Below, one piece after another: positions 42,499 through 51,819 of a stretch of 64,000 nt of DNA. Position numbers and translations under genes: made by a program. The notes below the pieces were generated by a model. The model saw nothing but the letters and a program-made list of their open reading frames with translations. It was not told the DNA's origin and did not search any database. The DNA lies in contig JACRJX010000014.1 in assembly GCA_016235595.1 (NCBI GenBank), forward strand, positions 98,110 through 162,109. The letters run 5' to 3'. The DNA comes from Verrucomicrobiota bacterium. GTDB lineage: Bacteria; Verrucomicrobiota; Verrucomicrobiia; CAIQCK01. The number at the start of each line of letters is the position of its first letter. Position 1 is the stretch's first letter.

Positions 42499-43224
42499 TC
42501 AAAAGGGCTGGCTGGTTCGACGGCGGATGTAAATCTCATCAACGGCCGCTTTCTCCGACAGCGACAGCAGGAACATCACCGATTGGGCAATGTCCTCCGG
42601 CCGCATCAGGATCGAACGATCCAAGTCCGGACGGGCGTCGCCGACCATGCCCGTGTCCACGCCGCCGGGCAGGATCGCGCTGACGCGGATGCCGTGCGGC
42701 TGGGCCTCCACCGCGAGAGACTTGGTCAGGCCCATCACGGCGTGCTTGGTGGCCGTGTAGGCAGCCTGATTGGGATAGCCTTTGAAGCCGACCACGCTGG
42801 AAATGTTGATGATGTAACCGCGGCGCTGCGGGATCATCAGGCGCATGGCCTGCTGGCAGCACCAAAACGTGCCGAGCAGATTGACCGCCACCACTTGTTT
42901 CAGGTCCGCGCTGGCGAAATCCACCAGCGGTCCGAACCGGCCAATGCCCGCGTTGTTGACCAGCACATCCAGCCGCCCCAGCTTTCCCCTGACCTGCGCG
43001 AACGCAGCGCCCACGTGGTCTTCCTGCGCGATGTCCAGCGGCAAGGCCATGGCCCGGCCCCCGGCGGTGGTAATCTCCCGCGCCACCGTCTCTATTTCCT
43101 TCTGACTCCGGGCCGCCGCCACGACGTGAGCGCCGGCCGCTCCCAACGCGCGGGCAATCGCCCGGCCGATGCCCCGACCCGCTCCAGTGACCAGGGCGAC
43201 TTGTCCTTCAAGCTGTTTCGACAT
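42499..43224 (-). CDS. Short-chain dehydrogenase/reductase
   Basis: The 241-residue cytoplasmic oxidoreductase has every classical SDR motif: nucleotide-binding TGAGRGIG (13-20), NNAG (91-94), catalytic Ser in INISSVVG (143/144), Tyr157 and Lys161 in AAYTATKH. No signal peptide is present, making it one of the few probably cytoplasmic enzymes in the minus-strand block. AAGGAG ten bases before ATG 43224 fixes the start. It is 29 bp downstream of the exported isomerase gene and likely co-transcribed. A sugar or polyol derivative is a reasonable substrate guess. Confidence 0.92.
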   Translation of the reverse strand: MSKQLEGQVALVTGAGRGIGRAIARALGAAGAHVVAAARSQKEIETVAREITTAGGRAMALPLDIAQEDHVGAAFAQVRGKLGRLDVLVNNAGIGRFGPLVDFASADLKQVVAVNLLGTFWCCQQAMRLMIPQRRGYIINISSVVGFKGYPNQAAYTATKHAVMGLTKSLAVEAQPHGIRVSAILPGGVDTGMVGDARPDLDRSILMRPEDIAQSVMFLLSLSEKAAVDEIYIRRRTSQPF

Positions 43225-43253
43225 GAGTGATGGACTCCTTTGCGCCCGCGCGA

Positions 43254-44198
43254 TCAGCTGCCGGCCACCAACCGCTCGACGAACAAGCGGCCTTTGCGCG
43301 CCTCGCTGATCAGTTGTGCGGCGTCGCCCGGGGCGAGCGTTTCGATGATCAACGGTCCGTGAGTAAAACCTCCCTTGGCCAACCGCGCCATCAGGGCTGG
43401 GAACTTCACCTGCCCGGTGCCGGGCGTGACGGCCACCTTCTTTGGATGCTGATAATCCTTCACGCACATGCCGCTGACGATGCCATCGAGCACCGCAGCA
43501 TCCTCCACGGGGTCCACCTTGCCGTCAGAGTAGAAGAAAATGTTCCCGGGGTCATACATCACGGTGAAGTTCTTGTGGCGCACCGCATCGCACGCCTTGC
43601 GCAGCAACGGACCGGGGCCAGTCAAACCTCCATGCGGCTTCAGCACGATGCCCACTTTTTTCTCCGCGGCGTAGTCGCACACTTCGGCAATCGCCTTGCA
43701 GTGGTTCTCGTAAGTCTTCTCAGTGCCCAGGCTGCCCACCATCATGGACCAGGCACCGGCGGCAGCGCAGTTGTCAATCATCCGCCGCAAGCCCTCCACG
43801 CCGTCTTTCACCGAGCGATCGCTGGCGAACGCGCCGCCGTAGGCGTTGGGGATTTGCAGACCGCGCTTCCGGGCCTCCTCGCCCATCTTCGCGGCTTCCT
43901 CCAGCGGCGTGGCCGACGCGATCACCCGTTTGGTGGCCGACTTGATCCCCGAGAAACCAATGTATTTGAACCCCGCCTCCGCGATGGCATCGAATGCTTC
44001 GCCGTATTCGCAGGCCGCCCACGGGCGCGTGTAACAGCCAATCTGCCAGCCCGTCGCCGGAGGAGCGCCGACTGGCACGGGCGCGCCCAGGACGCTTTGC
44101 TGCGATGCAAACCAGCCGCCAGCCGCTGCGGCTGCCGTCCGGCTCAGGAACTCTCGCCGTGTCAATCGGTCACTGTCGTTGTGCTGCAATCGTGTCAT
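43254..44198 (-). CDS. Tat-exported sugar phosphate isomerase/epimerase-like TIM barrel, second copy
   Basis: The 314-residue product has a Tat signal (LTRREFLSRTAAAAAGG) and an AP-endonuclease-2-type TIM barrel. Likely metal ligands are His in VLKPHGGLTG, Asp in VMYDPGNIFF, and Glu in PLIIETLAPG; GCYTRPW opens the barrel. It is related in fold, but not closely, to the gene at 20134. GAGGAG seven bases before the ATG supports the start. It sits between beta-helix paralog 4 and the SDR. In keto-glycoside systems such proteins catalyse elimination or isomerisation. Confidence 0.85.
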   Translation of the reverse strand: MTRLQHNDSDRLTRREFLSRTAAAAAGGWFASQQSVLGAPVPVGAPPATGWQIGCYTRPWAACEYGEAFDAIAEAGFKYIGFSGIKSATKRVIASATPLEEAAKMGEEARKRGLQIPNAYGGAFASDRSVKDGVEGLRRMIDNCAAAGAWSMMVGSLGTEKTYENHCKAIAEVCDYAAEKKVGIVLKPHGGLTGPGPLLRKACDAVRHKNFTVMYDPGNIFFYSDGKVDPVEDAAVLDGIVSGMCVKDYQHPKKVAVTPGTGQVKFPALMARLAKGGFTHGPLIIETLAPGDAAQLISEARKGRLFVERLVAGS

Positions 44199-44241
44199 GG
44201 TGTGGTCTCCTCGCTGGTGTGGCTGCCGCGACCGTCAAATG

Positions 44242-46458
44242 TCATGGTTTCGATCCCGGCTTGGGCGCCGATTCCTTCCCATCGAATCCAACGATGTTGT
44301 TGTCGATGAGCTTGAACTGGCCGCTGACAACGATGGCTTTCGTCGCGTTAGTGGCGCCGCCGCGCTCGACGAGGTTGTTGCGGAACAACGACGTGTCGCT
44401 GCCGTGGCCGGTGAAGGCGGCGGGCTGGGCGCAGCCGGCGATGGTGTTGTCGTGTAGGAGCCAGTTCGCGGAGGGGGCAAAGACTTCGAAACGGTCGTTA
44501 ACCTTTATCGCGCGCGGCTGCTTGAGCTTGAAATGGAACGTTTCCGGGTCGAAGGACTCGATGATGGAGAAGCCGTCGGGTTTCGTGCCGCGGAACCACG
44601 CGAGATTGAAGCCGCGATAACGGTGCGACAACCGCCGCTCCATCGGGATGGTGCCGCGGCCCGCCTTGAAGGTCGTTGGATCCACGACTTCGCCGACCAG
44701 CGCGTAGGCGGCGTCGCTGAGGACGCCGGTGCCGCAGTTGCGCAGGAGGTTGTCGTGGACGATGAGGTTGATGGCCGGCTCGGTCAGGCGGACCGCGGTG
44801 ACGTTGGTGTCGCACGCCCCGCGCGTGTAAACCTGGTTGTCGCTGATGATGACATCGGAAGAGCCAACGTGGATGGCGGTGCGGACACGCGACGGTTCGC
44901 CGATGGCGGTCATGTCCATGATGTTGCCGGTAATGGTGCAGTTGCTGGTCGGCAGATGGCGTTCGTCGCCGCCGGGAATGATCTCGATGCCGCAGGAGTT
45001 GTAGTTCACGAAAAGGTTGTTGCGGACAATCACCTGCGTGGTGCCGCACGTGGCCCGGACGATGTAACCACCGGGGCGGTTGTTGTAGAACGTGCGGCCC
45101 TCGAACACGTTGTCGGCAACGATGTGCTGGCCGGAACCGAGTTGTTCGAGGTGCTCGGCGCGGCTGCCGATGTTGCCCATCGCGATGGTGCCGGAATTGC
45201 GAACGTAGTTGCCAATGAACCGCACGAACCGCGACGCGCCTTCCCATGTGCAACCGCCCACGTCCACGATGCGGCACTGGAGCACACTGGTGTTCTCGGC
45301 GAGGTCGTTATTGTTGAAACCGTTGCCGTCGCAGTTGGTCGCGGAGCAGCGCAGATAGGTCAACGACTTCGTGTAAACCGATGGCGCGTTGGTGCCACTG
45401 CGGGAATTGCCCTGGCAGTAGAATGCCTCACAGTTCATCTTGCTCGCGTGACAGTTCTCGACCAGCACGCGCTCGGTATTGGAGATGTGCATGGCCGAGC
45501 ACGGCTTCAGGCCGACGGGCCAGCAGGCTTTGCCGCTGCTGGTCTTGAAACTATGCCAGCCCGGCCCGTCACCCAATCCCGTGTGGCCCACCATCCTCAG
45601 GTTGCGCACAGTCACGTCGGTGCCGCCGCGGAGACTCACGCATGAACCGTAGCCCTCTGAGATGTCGAGCACCGTCTCCGCACCACTGGCGCCTTCGATC
45701 ACCATGGCCGCGACCTTGCCCACCGAGAGGCCGCTTGTCAGCCGATAGTAACCCGCGGGAATGAGAACATTTCGTTTCTCTCTCATCGCCCGCGCAACAG
45801 CGGCCTGCAACGCTTCGGAATCGCAATGTCGAACCACCGCTCCTTTCACCGTCCGCGTCGCTGCGTGCGCAAGCGTCAGCACGTTTCCTTCAATCTTTTC
45901 GATCTTGCTGAACAACGGGTCCCGTCCGTTGAACGTGATCATGTGGCCGGGCTGCCACTCCTGCTTCTTGAACTTGATCTCCACGCCGCAGCTGAGCGGC
46001 TGCCAGTCGAACGTCACCGGCACCTTCGTGCCCTTCCAGGTGCGCGCCATATCATCGCTCCAACGAAACGTGAGCGGGTCGGCGCTGTTCACCTCGACCA
46101 AATACACCACCCAACTGCCGCCACTGCCGTCATAGCCGCGCAGTTCCGCCGCGTCGCCAAGCGGCTTCGTGCCGTACGGATTGTCCGGCGACTTCAGGAT
46201 GCAGCGCGTGAACTGCGGATTACATTTCGAGACCATGACACCCTGGCCGACCTTGAAATCGCCGACTTTTGCGACCGTGATCTGTTTCGAACCGTCCGTG
46301 GTCGCCGCCGTCGTCTCAAACGTGGAACCGGACGCGCCACAGTCCGCTGCGTTGAGCCAATGGCTTGCATGGATGGGAGGTTCATTAGTCGCGGCGAGGC
46401 AGCGAACGGCAGTGAAGGCAAGGAACAGAAGAAGTGTCCGATTCTGATGTGCATTCAT
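44242..46458 (-). CDS. Secreted right-handed beta-helix protein, paralog 4 (mosaic)
   Basis: The 738-residue product has a Sec signal (residues 6-23, ending RCLAATN). It has the family plan with cap HWLNAADCGASGS, inserted domain RWSDDMARTWKGTK and DWQPLSCGVEIKF, CDSEALQAAVARA, beta-helix and C-terminal GHGSDTSLFRNNLVERGG. The first half resembles paralog 2 (KGTKVPVT, GHMITF, VRHCDS, GHTGL, FKTSSG), whereas from about residue 389 it closely matches paralog 1, including a 40-base identical DNA run. GGAG precedes ATG 46458. It lies 56 bp after the DUF4838 lipoprotein gene. Confidence 0.85.
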   Translation of the reverse strand: MNAHQNRTLLLFLAFTAVRCLAATNEPPIHASHWLNAADCGASGSTFETTAATTDGSKQITVAKVGDFKVGQGVMVSKCNPQFTRCILKSPDNPYGTKPLGDAAELRGYDGSGGSWVVYLVEVNSADPLTFRWSDDMARTWKGTKVPVTFDWQPLSCGVEIKFKKQEWQPGHMITFNGRDPLFSKIEKIEGNVLTLAHAATRTVKGAVVRHCDSEALQAAVARAMREKRNVLIPAGYYRLTSGLSVGKVAAMVIEGASGAETVLDISEGYGSCVSLRGGTDVTVRNLRMVGHTGLGDGPGWHSFKTSSGKACWPVGLKPCSAMHISNTERVLVENCHASKMNCEAFYCQGNSRSGTNAPSVYTKSLTYLRCSATNCDGNGFNNNDLAENTSVLQCRIVDVGGCTWEGASRFVRFIGNYVRNSGTIAMGNIGSRAEHLEQLGSGQHIVADNVFEGRTFYNNRPGGYIVRATCGTTQVIVRNNLFVNYNSCGIEIIPGGDERHLPTSNCTITGNIMDMTAIGEPSRVRTAIHVGSSDVIISDNQVYTRGACDTNVTAVRLTEPAINLIVHDNLLRNCGTGVLSDAAYALVGEVVDPTTFKAGRGTIPMERRLSHRYRGFNLAWFRGTKPDGFSIIESFDPETFHFKLKQPRAIKVNDRFEVFAPSANWLLHDNTIAGCAQPAAFTGHGSDTSLFRNNLVERGGATNATKAIVVSGQFKLIDNNIVGFDGKESAPKPGSKP

Positions 46459-46514
46459 AGAACTGGCTCCAATGCTGCGCCCAGAGTGCATCAACTCCGC
46501 ACGGACGGGCGAGA

Positions 46515-48425
46515 TTATTTTATTCGCCTGTCCGCGCCGGGCTGGATACCGAGATCGGCGGCGAGCGTCTTGCGATAGTCCGCCTTGTCCACATCCTTCC
46601 ACTCACGAATGCGTGTCAGTTTGCTGCGTTCAAAGGTCTGCATGAACGCCGCGAATCGTTTCCGAGCCAGCACGATCAGGTCGCGTTGCGACGCGCTGCG
46701 CTTGCTGTCAGAAACCTTCGCTGCTCTCCTGGCCTGTTCGGCAATCGTGTAGTCCACACTCATCCGCGAGCGGCGGACTCGGTCGAGCGCGGCGGCGTCC
46801 TTCCTCACAAGCGCCTCGGCCTCGTCCCAGAGCGAGCTGGATCGAGCCAGTAACTCGGGCGTCAGGTGGGCGTGCGTCGGCTTGGCGTAGATGCCGACGT
46901 GAACCGGTTGCTTCTCGGCGTAGTCGTGGATGAGGTCGAGGTATCGCTGGATCACTGGCGCCGCAGCGCCGTAGTAGGCTGCGAGGAACTCGCGCGTCGC
47001 CAGCGTCTCATCGTAGTGGGGGTTCCAGAGGAACTTCGCGATCAAATACGCCTTCAGCGCCACCATCTCGCTGTCGAACGTGTCATAGGTGCCTTGCTCG
47101 AAGACACCCGTAACGTGATTCGCGGCGAACAGGCGGACGTTATCGTTGAGCAGCCGCTTGTTCGGCAGCGGCAGCAGGTAGTGCGCGTAATCGGTCGTGT
47201 AGTCCCAGATCCAAAGCCGATTACACGCCCTGGCCCACGCCTGCAGGTCTGCCACGAACTTCTTGTTGGCCTCCTGGCAACCGCTCGCCAATGGATGCGA
47301 GAAGCAGCACTCGATGTCCGCGAGCCGGATGACGACATTCGGGCGCGGGCGCATCGTCTTCGGCGGCTGGCGCGACCATTGATACGCCAGCGTCTCGACG
47401 ATCTTGCCCGGGAACTCCTTCTCAACGCCTTCCGCGACGCGGTTCACGAGATAAAGCAACGGCCCCATCCCGCTCTCCTCGGTCTTCGCCAGCGCCGCGC
47501 AACGGTCGCACTCGCAAGGCTCCTTGTTGTCGCTCTGGCTGAGCGAGAAGACCGTCGCGTCGGGTTGTTGACGCATGCCGGCGCGGATCGCCTCGGTGCA
47601 GATCCGAATGACGTCCTCGTTGGTGCAACAGAGCTGGGTGGTTTTCCGCTTCCCCTTGCGCAACGCGAAGTATTCCGGATGCGTGGCGAAAAACGCGTTT
47701 GATGATACCAGCGTATCGAAGGTGTGAACGAAGAACCCGAACCCAAACCGGATGCTGCCGCCGTGCCGCGCGTCGAGTTCCGGCACCGGCGGGCGGATGT
47801 TCTGCCGCTCCAACAACCGGCCACGTCCGCCCGCGCCATTGAGCCGGTTTCGCGCCATCCAGTTGCCATCGAAACTTTCCCACGTGTAGGTCTCACGGTA
47901 TTCGAACACCGGCGCCTTGCGCTCATCCAGCCTCGGCAGCGCAAGCTGTCGCACCTGCGGAACCCGCTCGATTTCCGGCGTGAACCAGCGGCAGCCGAAA
48001 TGATCCTCCAGCAGGTCGTACACTCCATAGAGCGTCCCGCGCGGCTCGCCCCCGGCAATCACCAGCTTCTCGCCGACCGTGCGCAAGACATAACCCTCTT
48101 TCCCAAGCGCAGCCCAATCAATGGCAACGTTCAACAGATCCAACCGGCTGGATTTCCCCACAAGAATCTCACGCGGCTGCGCTGGCGCCGTATCCGTGAC
48201 AATCGGCAGCAGCGCGCCGGTGATCTTCTTCAAATAATCCTGGAGTTCCTGCGCGGCGTAGTCAACCGACGGGGACACCTCACGGGGGATCACGATTTGA
48301 TAGTCAGAGCGGCCGGCATCGGCAAGCATCACCCCGGCTCCCTCCCGAGCGACGGGAGGACCGGTGCAAGCTGCCAGAAACAGTGACGCAGCACCCAGAA
48401 GGCAACAGATCGGTCGGAGCTGCAT
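46515..48425 (-). CDS. DUF4838 lipoprotein, probable glycoside hydrolase
   Basis: The 636-residue product has a lipobox (LFLAAC, Cys near 20), so it is probably membrane-anchored. An N-terminal GH-associated domain (about 40-130: YAAQELQDYLKKITG, EILVGKSSR) precedes the DUF4838 TIM-barrel-like core with YGVYDLLEDHFGCRWFTP, HPEYFALRKGKRK, CTNEDVIRICTEAI and the Cys cluster EPCECDRCAAL. A helical C-terminal region completes the usual architecture. It starts two bases after the stop of the upstream aldo/keto reductase-like gene. Another DUF4838 protein lies at 58047. Confidence 0.85.
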   Translation of the reverse strand: MQLRPICCLLGAASLFLAACTGPPVAREGAGVMLADAGRSDYQIVIPREVSPSVDYAAQELQDYLKKITGALLPIVTDTAPAQPREILVGKSSRLDLLNVAIDWAALGKEGYVLRTVGEKLVIAGGEPRGTLYGVYDLLEDHFGCRWFTPEIERVPQVRQLALPRLDERKAPVFEYRETYTWESFDGNWMARNRLNGAGGRGRLLERQNIRPPVPELDARHGGSIRFGFGFFVHTFDTLVSSNAFFATHPEYFALRKGKRKTTQLCCTNEDVIRICTEAIRAGMRQQPDATVFSLSQSDNKEPCECDRCAALAKTEESGMGPLLYLVNRVAEGVEKEFPGKIVETLAYQWSRQPPKTMRPRPNVVIRLADIECCFSHPLASGCQEANKKFVADLQAWARACNRLWIWDYTTDYAHYLLPLPNKRLLNDNVRLFAANHVTGVFEQGTYDTFDSEMVALKAYLIAKFLWNPHYDETLATREFLAAYYGAAAPVIQRYLDLIHDYAEKQPVHVGIYAKPTHAHLTPELLARSSSLWDEAEALVRKDAAALDRVRRSRMSVDYTIAEQARRAAKVSDSKRSASQRDLIVLARKRFAAFMQTFERSKLTRIREWKDVDKADYRKTLAADLGIQPGADRRIK

Positions 48426-48427
48426 CG

Positions 48428-49378
48428 CTACGCCAGCTTTCCCAGCTCGCGCGTGAACTGCGCGTTGGCGCCGACCTCGTCGAAGAACCACGGGAACATG
48501 CCGACGATGACGCCATCGGTGGGCTTGATGTTCTCAAAGGCGAACTTGAACGCGGCGCGCACGGTCTTCTGGTTCGAGCAGTGGCGGCCGGACCCGAGAA
48601 TCTTGAAGCCAAAGCACGGCTGTTTCACCTGGCGGACCACCTGCGTCATCGCCTTCGGGTCGTCCCGGAAGAATGGCAGGCCGAAGTCGAGCATGGGAAT
48701 CTCCGTGTCCTTCTTCACCATCTTGCGCGTGAGGAAGTAGAAGCAGGTCATGAAGAAATCCACTTCCCAGCCTTCGTCGGCGACGCGCTTGATGCAATCC
48801 GGATTGTGCGCTGAGACGCCGGCAAGCACGCCGCAGTCGTGCGCCGCCTTCACGAAGTCGTGCACCTGACTCGACTTGCCGTCGGCGAAAAGCCGGTCGG
48901 TCGCGCCGCCGTGGTGGACCATCGCGACGGGTTGCGCCCGCTCGACGGCGTCCTTGATCTTCTCGCGTTGCGAAAAGAGGCAGAAGAACGTCATCTTGCT
49001 GCCGCGCTCGCGCAACGGCCGGATATAGGGCAACGCCAAATCGGGATCGGCAAACTGGTGGGTCGTGATGCCCGCGCGCTCACAGTTCTGGAGAAACTCC
49101 ATCGTCCGCTCCGGCGTGAAGTATTCCTTCATGTGCCGGTCCGCATGCTGACCCGCGTAGGAATACCCGAGAACCGGATTGGAACCGGCAACGAGCCGGC
49201 TGATACGATGCTTGCCGAGTTGGATGGTCGGCATCGGTGCTTGCGCCGCCGCATCCGCCGCTCCGACGACAGGCTTCGGTTGCAGTGCGGTGGCCGCGGC
49301 CAGGCCCACAACTTGCGCCAGAAAACTGCGGCGGTCGGTCACTGTAATTCGATCATCGTGCTGCTTGTTGGTTTGCAT
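48428..49378 (-). CDS. Tat-exported aldo/keto reductase-like protein
   Basis: The 316-residue product has a Tat signal (DRRSFLAQVVGLAAA). The remainder resembles an aldo/keto reductase TIM barrel: IQLGKHRISRLVAGSNPVLGY near 52, PVAMVHHGG near 150 and LAGVSAHNPDCIKRV near 180. The canonical Asp-Tyr-Lys-His tetrad is not clearly complete, so it may be a non-redox barrel. AAGGAACA just before the ATG supports the start. It is nearly contiguous with the DUF4838 gene. The substrate is unknown. Confidence 0.7.
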   Translation of the reverse strand: MQTNKQHDDRITVTDRRSFLAQVVGLAAATALQPKPVVGAADAAAQAPMPTIQLGKHRISRLVAGSNPVLGYSYAGQHADRHMKEYFTPERTMEFLQNCERAGITTHQFADPDLALPYIRPLRERGSKMTFFCLFSQREKIKDAVERAQPVAMVHHGGATDRLFADGKSSQVHDFVKAAHDCGVLAGVSAHNPDCIKRVADEGWEVDFFMTCFYFLTRKMVKKDTEIPMLDFGLPFFRDDPKAMTQVVRQVKQPCFGFKILGSGRHCSNQKTVRAAFKFAFENIKPTDGVIVGMFPWFFDEVGANAQFTRELGKLA

Positions 49379-49482
49379 TGTTCCTTTTCTCCTTCAGGTT
49401 CACGTCACTGCGGTCATCGGATTATCCACACCTCGCGAAACGCGCGTGTCAAACTGCCCATCGATATGCCCGGCTCCCGGCA

Positions 49483-51774
49483 TCATTTCCCGGTTCCTGC
49501 CGTCTTCGAACCACGGAGTTCGATGAATATCGCTTCCATCGGCTCCAGTTCGGCGGCGAACTCCTTCGGCATCTGCACGTTTTGCCAAAGCGGCTTGAAC
49601 GATTCGCCGGCTGTCGAACGGTGGATTTCGGCATTGTATAAATTCGCGGCGGGCGCGTTGCGTGTGTCGAGGTTCACCTTCAGCGGCTGCCGGGTCTCGG
49701 CGATGTTCACGAACAGATGGCCAATCCTGCCGTCGGGCGATTGCCACGAACTGGTGAGGATCGCCGGCGTCGGCAGGTCTTCGCGCACCCACTTGCCGTT
49801 GCGTTGCGTGGGAATGCCAATCGCGACTGTCGGCACATCCAGTTCAAACGGATGCAGCATCCTGCCCAGCATCAGGAATTCCTTGGCCCGCGTCTTCAAG
49901 AGCCGGCTATGGTTGCGGATCATCGCAATCTGGTCCGGGTGCGCGTCAAACATGCTCTGGTGCGACCACCAGATGGAACCACCCGGCGTACGGCCAGCGA
50001 CGAGATTCATCGCGTGGCAGCGGACATTCCAGCGATTGTTTTCCTTGCTCAGGCCGGCGCTGTCGCCGCCGTAGCCCGACGCGAATTCGTGGTAGAGATA
50101 TGAGAACAACGGAATGCCCACCGCGCCGGGATGGCCGCGATACCAGCGCTTTTCGTAATACTCGCGCATGTGGAAACCATCGAGGTGCTGGATCAATTGC
50201 TCATGCGGCTCCTCGTGGAACAGCACGAAGTCGGGCGAAAGCCGCTTGCCGTGCTGGCGCATCGCATCGAGCAGGCCCCAGAACGCGCGACTCTGGTAAA
50301 GCCCCACACCCGGCGTGTGACCGTGCGAGGTTGAGTAGCAGGCATCGCCCGCGCCGAAGATCGTCTGGTCCATCTGCAACACGTCCACGCCAAGCGCGTG
50401 CGCCTGATCAATCACATCGCAGAAGAACTTCTTCGTCTGCGGCGCGCTCACGCAAAACTGGTAGGAATGGCGTTTCCAGTCACCCGACGGGCTGGATTCG
50501 TTGAGCACGTATTCCTTCGGTTTGCCCGTCTTCTCGTCAAGCACGCAGGCCGCCGTGTGTTTCTGCGCAGCGGGAATCTCGCCGCCGTCGCGTCCTTCGT
50601 TCTGATACGTGTAAAACAATCCCGACAGATAGAAGAACGAACGGAACCCGTCCTGCCGCAGCTGCGAGATGACCTGCCGCGCGTTGTCCGCTTCGAAAAC
50701 CGGAAAGTAATCGCCCGCGGTCCAGCGCCGGTGGTTCTCCCAGCCCGCGAGCATCGGGACGATCGGACCGTCAATCTTCTCACGGAACACGCGGAGATGC
50801 TCTTGGAGCTTCGGGTAATAGGAGCCGGTGCAGGTCCGCTTGTTGTCGTAGGTGCGGACCTCCACCACATGCACGTCCGGTCCGTCCTTCCACCACGCGG
50901 GAATGTCGCGGCGAGCGGCGAGCGTCTTCGCGCACCACTTCTGCCGCACGGCCCACTGCTTGTAGATGTCCGCCGTGTCACACCAACGCCCTTGCGTCAC
51001 GCCAAGCGCCACCGGATACGGACTCTGCCACACGCCCCCCGCCGTTTTGGGTTCGTCGGTGACTACCGTGAACTCATGCCAGCATCGGAACCCGTCCTTT
51101 TGCTTCAACATGCCCAACAACATCGGATGGCCCGCCGTGTCCATGCCCGCCAGATATACGCCCGCCGAGCGGTCCTGATACGCGAGAAATTGCGCCGACA
51201 TATCGCCCGGATAACGCATCGTCACAGTCCGACCGTTGTGCCAGTTCTCCGCCGGGTTCTCGATGAGCGCGCCAGCCAGCGCGGGCAGCACCAGGCAATC
51301 GTCCTTGCCGTCGCCGATGGTTGGCACAGCGAGCAATTGTGGAAACCGAACCGCCTTCAAACGCCGGCCCGTGTTGTTCACGACGCGGATGGACCAGAGC
51401 GTCAGCAGGTTCTTTTCGCCGCACTCCACCGTGACCTCGGCAGCGAGATCAAGTTTGGGGAACTTCGTGAACTTGAGGACAACCTTGTCTGCTGTACTGA
51501 TGTCCGACCCGCTTGCTGCGGTGCTTTCGATTGTTTCCGAACTGCCGTCCTCTTTCGCAAGGATGATCGAGAAAAGGCTCTTGTTGGACGGCGCAGTGAC
51601 TACCGCCTGCCCGCTCGCCTTGTGGACCATTCGCTCGATGTGCGGGACGGGCGTTTTCCTGATCTCCAGCCGCAAAGCCCGGTTCTCCAGCGTCACCACG
51701 CCAGCATCGTCGGCTGCGATTCCAATCGTAGCAGCCCAAAAAGCGATGCTGAGAAACGTTAACAGTCTGTTCAT
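49483..51774 (-). CDS. Secreted DUF6259-like glycoside hydrolase-type protein
   Basis: The 763-residue product has a Sec signal (1-20, ending IGIAADD). Residues 25-270 form a galactose-mutarotase-like beta domain (VVTLENRALRLEIRK), and 290-640 a TIM barrel with VPMLAGWENHRRW, VDVLQMDQTIFGAGD (candidate nucleophile Asp) and DFVLFHEEPHEQLI (candidate acid Glu). A beta-sandwich ends the protein. The layout matches DUF6259 and GH36/GH31-like retaining glycosidases, but the subfamily assignment is tentative. AAGGAAAG before the ATG supports the start. It is 104 bp upstream of the aldo/keto reductase-like gene. Confidence 0.75.
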   Translation of the reverse strand: MNRLLTFLSIAFWAATIGIAADDAGVVTLENRALRLEIRKTPVPHIERMVHKASGQAVVTAPSNKSLFSIILAKEDGSSETIESTAASGSDISTADKVVLKFTKFPKLDLAAEVTVECGEKNLLTLWSIRVVNNTGRRLKAVRFPQLLAVPTIGDGKDDCLVLPALAGALIENPAENWHNGRTVTMRYPGDMSAQFLAYQDRSAGVYLAGMDTAGHPMLLGMLKQKDGFRCWHEFTVVTDEPKTAGGVWQSPYPVALGVTQGRWCDTADIYKQWAVRQKWCAKTLAARRDIPAWWKDGPDVHVVEVRTYDNKRTCTGSYYPKLQEHLRVFREKIDGPIVPMLAGWENHRRWTAGDYFPVFEADNARQVISQLRQDGFRSFFYLSGLFYTYQNEGRDGGEIPAAQKHTAACVLDEKTGKPKEYVLNESSPSGDWKRHSYQFCVSAPQTKKFFCDVIDQAHALGVDVLQMDQTIFGAGDACYSTSHGHTPGVGLYQSRAFWGLLDAMRQHGKRLSPDFVLFHEEPHEQLIQHLDGFHMREYYEKRWYRGHPGAVGIPLFSYLYHEFASGYGGDSAGLSKENNRWNVRCHAMNLVAGRTPGGSIWWSHQSMFDAHPDQIAMIRNHSRLLKTRAKEFLMLGRMLHPFELDVPTVAIGIPTQRNGKWVREDLPTPAILTSSWQSPDGRIGHLFVNIAETRQPLKVNLDTRNAPAANLYNAEIHRSTAGESFKPLWQNVQMPKEFAAELEPMEAIFIELRGSKTAGTGK

Positions 51775-51819
51775 TCTTTCCTTGTGACTTCGATCATCTC
51801 ACAAACCTGCCTGGCATTC

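Noticed and set aside
26901..46458. Beta-helix genes as phage tailspikes or a prophage
   Set aside because: All four have Sec signals, and there are no phage structural, packaging or lysis genes, integrase or attachment-site duplication nearby.
49423..49452. Perfect TTGACA on the minus strand before the aldo/keto reductase-like gene
   Set aside because: The best -10 candidates need spacers of 18 (TGGATA, poor) or 20 (GATAAT, too long), so the pair is not convincing.
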